DNA from: Symsagittifera roscoffensis
Taxonomy: Eukaryota; Xenacoelomorpha; Acoela; Convolutidae
Assembly: GCF_963678635.1 (NCBI RefSeq)
Contig: NC_087065.1
Coordinates: 70,232,630-70,296,629 of the forward strand
Direction: 5' to 3'
Length of the DNA: 64,000 bases
Positions 1 through 7,028 of the stretch are shown one piece after another (position 1 is the first letter of the stretch; every line of letters begins with the position of its first letter). Under the pieces are notes generated by a model that searched no databases, was not told the DNA's origin, and saw nothing but the letters and a program-made list of their open reading frames with translations. Position numbers and translations under genes: made by a program.

Positions 1-375
1 TCGGTCCTAACTCATCTGGTGCGACCATAAGTCTCGAACAAGACCTTAATAGCTTAGAATTAACCAAAATAGATTAGAAATTAGACAAAAACATTTACAA
101 AATGTTATACGACAATAATTTAATCGAAATGTCTCTACGACTCAATAGATCAAAGCCAATATTCCGAACCATAACAGAACTACCCGGAATTGGAAGAAGA
201 CCTCGAACCAGAGACGACATACGACAAAGTAGAAACTTGCCATATAGTTATATGATAGTTAGGCAAAAACCAGAACAAACTTTTATATTTAGAATACTAC
301 TGGCAATGAATTTAGATTTTCATTTGCAAACATAAAACCTTGAAGTTAATCTTCAAAATCATTTCAGGCGCTAAA
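1..375 (+). repeat. 5' LTR of copy 1, 3' portion only
   Basis: Positions 1-375 match the LTR ends at 20945-21320 and 36776-37140 on the other strand. Similarity between copies reaches the block GCGCTAAACA at about 370. Beyond it the 5' copies continue into a shared leader, while the 3' LTR of copy 2 runs into unrelated sequence, which places the LTR end near 370-385. No clear TGG-type tRNA primer-binding site follows, so the priming mechanism is open. Confidence 0.75.
102..335 (+). CDS. 77-aa ORF inside the LTR
   Basis: A short, unrecognised protein encoded wholly within the LTR. It is basic in the middle (GIGRRPRTRDD) and ends with FIFRILLAMNLDFHLQT. Near-identical 77-codon frames occur in the LTRs at 20995-21228 and 36824-37057. 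A strongly diverged 65-codon frame at 46303-46500 keeps MSLR, the IF/RR..P core and the FRI ending. Length and frame survive in all four copies although the surrounding DNA has changed, which points to selection on the protein. It lies where the transcript leader is expected. The retroviral precedent for an LTR-encoded protein is MMTV sag, but no sequence similarity to it is claimed. The function is unknown. Confidence 0.7.
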   Translation: MLYDNNLIEMSLRLNRSKPIFRTITELPGIGRRPRTRDDIRQSRNLPYSYMIVRQKPEQTFIFRILLAMNLDFHLQT

Positions 376-665
376 CAAAGTTATTAATATACAATAACGA
401 TTGATAAAAAGATCTCAGATCGTTTTCCTAAACTCTGCAGTAATATACAAAACATGTTTGAAAAATATTTATTGTAAAACAAAAATAAAAATTAGTAGCA
501 TGACAATAAATGGTTAGTAATCATAAATCATTCTGTTGCCCCAGCTTCATCACCTAAAACATAACAGCAATCATAAGCTCACTAATATCATCAAAACACT
601 AAATCTTTTCTTTACAATAAATTTCAATCTTTATTAAAACTTAAATTCACTTAATTTTAAAAACA

Positions 666-770
666 GATCATCAAGGCTTATCCTTGGATCTTAAATCATT
701 TTCTAGTTAATTAAATTTCAAACTTGATCATCAAGGCCTATCCTTGGATCAAAAAGAACAATTTTGTTCT
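666..770 (+). repeat. Twin leader hairpins plus palindrome
   Basis: GATCATCAAGG..TATCCTTGGATC occurs at 666-690 and again at 726-750. Each copy can fold through GATC/GATC and AAGG/CCTT pairing. AGAACAATTTTGTTCT (755-770) is a perfect inverted repeat with 7-bp arms. Copy 2 has the same set at 36404-36496, with the two loop bases of the palindrome changed and the arms intact. Copy 3 keeps both long motifs at about 46874-46898 and 46949-46972. Confidence 0.65.
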
Positions 771-792
771 CCCCCACCCACTTAACTAGTGT

Positions 793-1190
793 CTAACGAC
801 CTCAAACGTCGACTCACTATCCAACCCTTTCTACAGACCCAAGACTAATAGAAATTTTTTAACAAAACTAATCATTCAAATTAGGATAAACAGTGAAGAA
901 CTTCGGTTATTCATCCTTCACTTAACTCCCACCTCTTACCAGACCCAGGATAAATCTTAGACTTAGTAAGTTTAAAATAGTATCTAACGAACTACTCGCG
1001 TTCTAATTATACCTGAACCTTGTGGATCGATTTACTATTCTCCAACCCTTGAACACAATCACTACCCCTAAGTAAGGTTAAGTAAGTTAACACCTTAGCT
1101 TATACTAGTCACGAGAAAGTAAAAATCATTCTCCGGAATAGATATACTTTTCTCTCCAACCCTGAACAAATAGACCCAGGTTAAGCTAAG
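793..1190 (+). repeat. Four imperfect leader modules, about 110-base spacing
   Basis: Modules starting near 814, 918, 1031 and 1143 share the plan CT(C)TCCAACCCTT .. GACCCAGG .. TAAG. The first is preceded by the conserved TCTAACGACCTCAAACGTCG, whose CGAC/GTCG can pair. Just before the second module, AGTGAAG (892-898) pairs with CTTCACT (916-922). All four modules can be followed in copies 2 and 3, so they predate the split of the family. Confidence 0.55.
1079..1087 (+). promoter_or_regulatory. Candidate major splice donor in leader
   Basis: TTAA|GTAAGTTAA, with GT at 1082-1083, fits the U1 consensus. The same sequence, preceded by CCTAAGTAAG(A/G)TT, is present in copy 2 (reverse complement near 36080-36100) and in copy 3 near 47310. 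It lies between the LTR and ORF A, where retroviral major donors sit. Use of the site is inferred. Confidence 0.45.
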
Positions 1191-1267
1191 CAAAAAATCG
1201 TAAGGACTAACAGTTTAGGTAATTAGAATTCACTTAACAACCCTTTGCATCCGTCATCCTAAACCTT

Positions 1268-1654
1268 ATGTCATTTAAAAACCTAGGAAATAAGCAAACA
1301 ATCGTTTTACACAATTGTGAAATAGATAACAAAAAATACGACCTTGTAATCACACCTCATACACAAACAGTTGGATACATTCGAACAAAACGACAAACAC
1401 TAAAGAGAAAAATAATAACTAAACAAAGACAAATAACACGAAAAAGATTTTCAAAAAACCGAAACGCATTTTCAGAATCAGAAACCAACAGTTTAGACGA
1501 ACTTTACAAACTAAAAGAATCAATAGATAAAAATTGCCCACTTCACGATCAATTATATTTCTCTGACTCAGAAACAACTTCAAATTCATCAAAAAGAGGA
1601 AGAAGAAGAATAAAAAAGCAGTATAAACACAAACCAGTACATTTATACAATTGA
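1268..1654 (+). CDS. ORF A, 128-aa basic protein upstream of gag
   Basis: An unrecognised small protein with two arginine/lysine-rich patches: RTKRQTLKRKIITKQRQ at about residues 38-54 and SKRGRRRIKKQYKHK near the C-terminus. A serine/acidic stretch lies between them (SESETNSLDEL, FSDSETTS). Such patches suit RNA binding or nuclear entry. The N-terminus (MSFKNLGNKQTIV) is nearly identical in copy 2 (from 35906 on the minus strand), and diverged traces remain in copy 3 near 47540-47930. The stop at 1654 is 55 bases before the Gag ATG. A complex retrovirus would place a regulatory protein elsewhere, so any Rev/Tat-like role is speculation based on the arginine-rich motif and small size. Confidence 0.7.
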   Translation: MSFKNLGNKQTIVLHNCEIDNKKYDLVITPHTQTVGYIRTKRQTLKRKIITKQRQITRKRFSKNRNAFSESETNSLDELYKLKESIDKNCPLHDQLYFSDSETTSNSSKRGRRRIKKQYKHKPVHLYN

Positions 1655-1709
1655 AATCAACCAATTCGACACATTAATAATTACATATTAACAGTCATCG
1701 AACGAAAAA

Positions 1710-4700
1710 ATGAGCTCAACGCACACCCCAGGTGACGAAACCCCAGATGATGATGAAATCTTCCCTTTTATAGTAGATGCAACCACTGATAGAGGACAGC
1801 ATATATTTTGCAAAAATTTACTCTTAAATTTATTTGAACCCGGAATAAGTCCATGTAAAACAGAGTTCCCAGATGTAAAAATCAAAATACAAATCATAGA
1901 TCACTATCTAAAAAATATATGTAACTTAACACAACAGTATGGAATCTACTCCATAGAATTCACCTCACCAAACCATAATCATAGTAAATATATAATTCAA
2001 ACAGACGATCTTGATTTAGAATTTTCAAAAGTATTTTCAGAATATATAAAAAGCATCCAATATCATAACTCACAAAGAGCAAACTCCATATTCACCAATG
2101 AAGTTTTCGCAATAATATATAGTTATATCTCGATATTAGAAAACGAAATCCCAATAACAAATGTCTCACCGACAGAAACATCTAAACATATAAGAGTACG
2201 ACATGAGATCACACTACTCTCTAGTTATTTAAACATCATTAAAGAAAATTTCACGAAAGACGAAGTTTCACAACATACAAAACACGATCTACAAAAAATT
2301 TTGGCATGGTTCATAATAGATTATTTCACACACAATATTGATTTAATTGCACAAGCAAGAAAAAATTTTAGACCCCAAAACTCGAACGATGATACCGCTA
2401 TCACAGAACAATCAGACTATGTTTGGGACCCCGAATGGTCTCATCCCGCATTTATAAGCTTCCCACAATCAATCTCAAGTCAAGCAATAAGTACGATATC
2501 TTACATAAGAGATTATGTAAAAGTAATACCATTAACCATTGATGCAACACCATTAAACTATAATACATTTTTGCCCGATACACAAAATAATAGTTTAAAC
2601 TCTACAGTCATACACAATGAAAACCTCAATGGAACTAGGAATCTTACTCAACAAGATATCCAGACACCATCACACTTCATAAATGAAGAAATTGTACACA
2701 CAACAACTACACAACAAAGTATTTCACCAATACGTCCAAACTTAACAACACCAAGAAATACAAATCCTTCACAAACACAAGTAACCTTACAATCAACCGT
2801 TAAACCTTCGGTTGCCCCTAAATATTCACATATGGATTACCAAACATACAGACCCATGACAATACCGCCAAAAACACGCAAAACATTCACTAGAAACAAC
2901 TTTGCAGACCATAATTATAATTATACACATCCGTCAAAAACAAATTATCAACCACGAAGAAATTTTAACCAATATACAAGATCTCGAAATTGGGATAACC
3001 CAATGGCCCATTCTAATTCAGTAAATTTCCAAACAAATTCTCCACAGGTTCACAGTGAAAATTACCCATTTTTTCAACAAAATAAAAATAAAAAACAGAC
3101 ATCTTATCAAATAGATTATTTATCCTCAGATGATGATTTCTTACAACCAGATATATTTGCACCATATACTCAAGAATATCGTGGACAAGGAGCACAGAAA
3201 CCACATACAAATCATAGAATTTTTTCTCCACAACCGATAGATACACAATATCAACAACCAATTCAGCAACAAAATCCAATTAATACACAATCTTTTCAAC
3301 CAATTCAACAACAAAATCCAATGACTGCACACTCGTATCAACCAACACAAATGCAAAATGAAATACCACTCCCATATTATCTTCAACAACATGAAATAAC
3401 AAGAAACCAACTTTCAAATTTTTCTCAAATGCCAAATGCAGCAGAATCATTACAAATGACAATGAATCCATACCTTATGGGTGGATCATCAATAACATCA
3501 AACAAACCTTTAATGGTTTTCACAGGAACAGACCCTGAATACTCTGTAGAAGATTATTTAAATGCAGTAACAGCAAACTTGATTTTAAACATTGGACCTG
3601 AACCAATTAATACGCCACTACATCAAAACTGGATACATCGACGCACAGCGTTGATACAAACAACCTTAGATGGCGCAGCCCAAAAATGGTTTTCAGTATT
3701 AGCTCCAGAAATAAAATCAAATTGGAAAAGGTTTACACAGGAGTTTTCAAAAATGTTTGACTCCGAAAGAAACAAACAACAACAAAGAGTTTTATGTAAT
3801 GAAATTCGCAGATTACCAAACGAAACCATCAAGCAATTAGCAGTACGAATCGAAACACTAGTTCGAAAAGCATATTCACTAAATACACACGACTATAAAA
3901 ATACAAAGATGACAGAAATCTTAATGATGACCTTAACACCACAATTAAGGAAAATAGCAATAAAAAAGAGAGCATCCCATCCTTCTTCAATTCGAGAACC
4001 CGATTTAGATTTTCGAAAACTAGTAGACAAATTAGAACAAGCAGAAATCACGATGAAACTAGAAGAAACGGAAAATCTGAAATTACAATACGTTAACAGA
4101 ATTGAAACGACTCCCACTAATATTAATAATATACAGGAATCAGACACAGACCTCGTTGAAAAAATCACTGAAATACTCAATATTTACGAAAAGAACCCAA
4201 ACTTTAAAGGCAAACCATCTTTCAAAAAATGGTGTAATTATTGCCGACGATACGGACATAGTATTTCTGAATGTAGACAAAAACAGCAAGATAGTCAAAA
4301 TAAACCTCAAAAATACAAAGAACCAAATAAGTCATTCTATCAATATATGAAGAAAGATCAAAATCTACCAAACAAAAATGTATACAGCAACAATAGTTCC
4401 GGAAAACCACTTCCGAACAATACAAGTTATACAAGAAATCAATCCCCATATAACTCAAGTTATAGAGGAAGATCGCCAGAACGAAGAAACACACAAAATT
4501 CGTCACAATATTACTACAATAGACCAAATAGTAGAAATAACTACTCCAGATCAAAATCAAACACAACACAGTTTGCTTCTAGATCTAATTCCCAACCAAG
4601 AAACAGATACTATCCAAACAATCAATCACGAAACTCATCATATAATAGAAATAGAAATTATTCCAATAATCGAAATAGAAGTTATTCAAACAATCGAAAT

Positions 4701-7028
4701 CAATATTATCAGAACAACCGATCAAGAAATAACTCATATAACAGACCAAACAGCAATTATCAAAATAGATCGCGAAATAATTCACAAAATCGACACTCAA
4801 GTTATAATAATCGTTATAGAAATTATTCCCAATCACCACACCGGAATAATAATCACTATAATAATTCTAATAATCGCCACAGAAGTAGTACACCTAAACA
4901 TCAAAGACAAATCAATCAAGTACAGTCTAACCCAGAAACAACATCAGACCCTCCAGGTATTGATGATACGGTAACTGATACGTTACAACTCAATCAAATA
5001 AACTGTACATCATCAGATTCAGAAAGCGACACTGAAAACACTCTCTCCATCAATATGATCAAAGTCGAAAACGACTATGAATCTGTAATATATGAACAAC
5101 CTTTTTCATCACACATATATGAAAATCAAACAGAACTTCTTCAAAATTATTACACTAAACCTACACATTCCACTCCAACGACACAAGAAACAAATAGAAT
5201 TAACACTACAAATCAACCCTCTGCAAATAATAACACAAAATGCTTGAACACAAACCACATCTATCAAAATATACAAAAAGAACAACCAAAAGAAAAAATT
5301 TGGACAATACCATTTCTCTTAGAAAGTCCAAGAAATAAAGAATTTCAACCACCCGATCTTGAAATTGATTTTTTAATTGATTCAGGAGCAGAATCAAACA
5401 TAATAAACATCCCCACATGGAATGAAATAAAAACTTTACACCCAAAGCTAACACCTCTTGAAACCTCCAGTAAGTTAGCAACAGCACAAGGATCAACATT
5501 GATAAACTATGGAAAAATCCAATTATTTCTCCTCCCCACCAGAACAATGGAGCAAAGCAAAATTTTAAATAAGCCATTTAAACAAATATTCCATATCACT
5601 GATATTAAACATAATATCATCGGAATACCATTTATTTCAAAGTATATACCAACAATTAACATTTTAAATAGTAAAATATTAATCAAAGATAAATATACAA
5701 AAACAAAAGACACATCCTTAACATTTTTTCAAAGATTAAATAAACAACCACCATTCTTTTCAAAATTTTACCCGATATTTAACCAACAAAGAAAACACTT
5801 GAAACCACTATCAGGAAGCATCTATAATTTTTCAATCAAACAAGTTCACCAATATGATAAAGAACAAAACAAACAAAAATTTTATATGTCAGATTTTGAA
5901 TTTAAACCTATTCATAAATTTTTCAAAATCACAATCTCTTCAATAAAATATTTGAAAAACTCGAATTCAGACATTATTTCCTTACATGTCTATAACAACA
6001 CACCTTACCAGGTAACATTACCTTTAGGACTTTTAGGCTACTGCGAAACCAACGCTACAATATCACCAATACACGAAAAAGCCTATCGCGTAAATAATAT
6101 ACTTCAATTATTAGATATTTGTCAATCCACAATTCTTAATGAAGAATTATCTATAAATAACATAATAAGTAATGAAAACAGAAATACGGATTATTTCACA
6201 AAAACCCCATATTTCAAACCTACATTCAACATAGGTAACTACACAGCAGATCAACAGAAATTTTTAACAATGTTTAATTTCCAACATTCACAAATAACAC
6301 AAGACGAATTCGAAAAGTTAGCCAAACAGCTAATTAAATATTCATCAGTCTATGCAACATCCAAATTTGATGTTGGCAAAATCAGTTCAACACTACATCT
6401 CCCGTTAAAACCAGACGCAGTTTTCAAAAAACAGAGAGCAAGTAAAGTACCAATTCACTTACATGATAAAGTGAACAGATTACTCGATATTTTAGAACAA
6501 TACAACATTATATCACCAGTTAATAAAGAAGAACAACCAAAAGGCAACACATTTATCAACCCCGTTATAATTCTAGCTAAAGGAGAATCATTAAAAATCG
6601 TTCTCGACCCTAGATACCTCAATTCACTCATAGATGAATCAAAATGTAATTGGCCTATTGAACCAATACAAGTTATTTTAACAAAAATAAACGGCAAATA
6701 CTTTACAACCGCCGATATGAATAGTGCATACAATCAAATGCCACTAGATGAACAATCACGACGTTTAACACAATTTGTTATTGGAAACCAACAATATGAA
6801 TTCAACCGCTTATTCTATGGAATATCCATAGGACCAGCAGCATTTTCAGCTTTTATGAGCAAAATTTTTAGACCACTAATACTCAAGAAAAACGCAATCA
6901 CCTATTTAGACGATGTTTTTATGCAATCACAAACAAAAGAAGAAATGTTCAATGTTTTAGAAAAATATCACCAAATACTTCAGAACGAAAATCTGAAGGC
7001 CTTTCCCGATAAATCACACTTCTTTTGA
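1710..7028 (+). CDS. gag-pro-pol: Gag-Pro-RT polyprotein, first part
   Basis: Structural and replication polyprotein of the element. An unusually long N-terminal region (about residues 1-600), rich in Q, N, P and T, has repeated QPIQQQNP units near 515-545. A retrotransposon capsid-type domain follows at about 600-790 (TLDGAAQKWFSVL, RLPNETIKQLAVRIETLVR). A CX2CX4HX4C zinc knuckle sits near 840-855 (CNYCRRYGHSISEC), then an N/R/S/Y-rich basic tract (about 880-1075). The aspartic protease active site is LIDSGAESN (about 1220). RT motifs are FTTADMNSAY, FNRLFYGISIGPAAF and YLDD (about 1731). Gag and Pol share one frame without a frameshift between them. The frame ends at 7028 because one T is missing compared with copy 2; the remaining Pol continues in the next frame. 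Confidence 0.92.
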   Translation: MSSTHTPGDETPDDDEIFPFIVDATTDRGQHIFCKNLLLNLFEPGISPCKTEFPDVKIKIQIIDHYLKNICNLTQQYGIYSIEFTSPNHNHSKYIIQTDDLDLEFSKVFSEYIKSIQYHNSQRANSIFTNEVFAIIYSYISILENEIPITNVSPTETSKHIRVRHEITLLSSYLNIIKENFTKDEVSQHTKHDLQKILAWFIIDYFTHNIDLIAQARKNFRPQNSNDDTAITEQSDYVWDPEWSHPAFISFPQSISSQAISTISYIRDYVKVIPLTIDATPLNYNTFLPDTQNNSLNSTVIHNENLNGTRNLTQQDIQTPSHFINEEIVHTTTTQQSISPIRPNLTTPRNTNPSQTQVTLQSTVKPSVAPKYSHMDYQTYRPMTIPPKTRKTFTRNNFADHNYNYTHPSKTNYQPRRNFNQYTRSRNWDNPMAHSNSVNFQTNSPQVHSENYPFFQQNKNKKQTSYQIDYLSSDDDFLQPDIFAPYTQEYRGQGAQKPHTNHRIFSPQPIDTQYQQPIQQQNPINTQSFQPIQQQNPMTAHSYQPTQMQNEIPLPYYLQQHEITRNQLSNFSQMPNAAESLQMTMNPYLMGGSSITSNKPLMVFTGTDPEYSVEDYLNAVTANLILNIGPEPINTPLHQNWIHRRTALIQTTLDGAAQKWFSVLAPEIKSNWKRFTQEFSKMFDSERNKQQQRVLCNEIRRLPNETIKQLAVRIETLVRKAYSLNTHDYKNTKMTEILMMTLTPQLRKIAIKKRASHPSSIREPDLDFRKLVDKLEQAEITMKLEETENLKLQYVNRIETTPTNINNIQESDTDLVEKITEILNIYEKNPNFKGKPSFKKWCNYCRRYGHSISECRQKQQDSQNKPQKYKEPNKSFYQYMKKDQNLPNKNVYSNNSSGKPLPNNTSYTRNQSPYNSSYRGRSPERRNTQNSSQYYYNRPNSRNNYSRSKSNTTQFASRSNSQPRNRYYPNNQSRNSSYNRNRNYSNNRNRSYSNNRNQYYQNNRSRNNSYNRPNSNYQNRSRNNSQNRHSSYNNRYRNYSQSPHRNNNHYNNSNNRHRSSTPKHQRQINQVQSNPETTSDPPGIDDTVTDTLQLNQINCTSSDSESDTENTLSINMIKVENDYESVIYEQPFSSHIYENQTELLQNYYTKPTHSTPTTQETNRINTTNQPSANNNTKCLNTNHIYQNIQKEQPKEKIWTIPFLLESPRNKEFQPPDLEIDFLIDSGAESNIINIPTWNEIKTLHPKLTPLETSSKLATAQGSTLINYGKIQLFLLPTRTMEQSKILNKPFKQIFHITDIKHNIIGIPFISKYIPTINILNSKILIKDKYTKTKDTSLTFFQRLNKQPPFFSKFYPIFNQQRKHLKPLSGSIYNFSIKQVHQYDKEQNKQKFYMSDFEFKPIHKFFKITISSIKYLKNSNSDIISLHVYNNTPYQVTLPLGLLGYCETNATISPIHEKAYRVNNILQLLDICQSTILNEELSINNIISNENRNTDYFTKTPYFKPTFNIGNYTADQQKFLTMFNFQHSQITQDEFEKLAKQLIKYSSVYATSKFDVGKISSTLHLPLKPDAVFKKQRASKVPIHLHDKVNRLLDILEQYNIISPVNKEEQPKGNTFINPVIILAKGESLKIVLDPRYLNSLIDESKCNWPIEPIQVILTKINGKYFTTADMNSAYNQMPLDEQSRRLTQFVIGNQQYEFNRLFYGISIGPAAFSAFMSKIFRPLILKKNAITYLDDVFMQSQTKEEMFNVLEKYHQILQNENLKAFPDKSHFF

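Larger units (their letters stand above)
376..1267 (+). other. Long structured 5' leader of copy 1
   Basis: About 890 bases with no long ORF. It contains two copies of a 25-base hairpin-forming motif (666-690, 726-750), a perfect small palindrome (755-770), four spaced copies of a C-rich module (from 814, 918, 1031 and 1143) and a consensus splice-donor sequence at 1082. All of these recur in order in copy 2 (35907-36775) and, more diverged, in copy 3 (about 46700-47530). Likely roles for such a leader are packaging, dimerisation, splicing or cap-independent translation; which applies is inference. Confidence 0.65.

Noticed and set aside
1-14. Window start coinciding with the break point of the 3' LTR of copy 1
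   Set aside because: Most simply an assembly or window boundary placed in a repeated LTR; no biological signal can be read from it.
4378-4974. 198-aa ORF within gag
   Set aside because: Overlaps the N/R/S/Y-rich Gag tract in another frame. Its I/T/E/H repeats follow from the repetitive codons.
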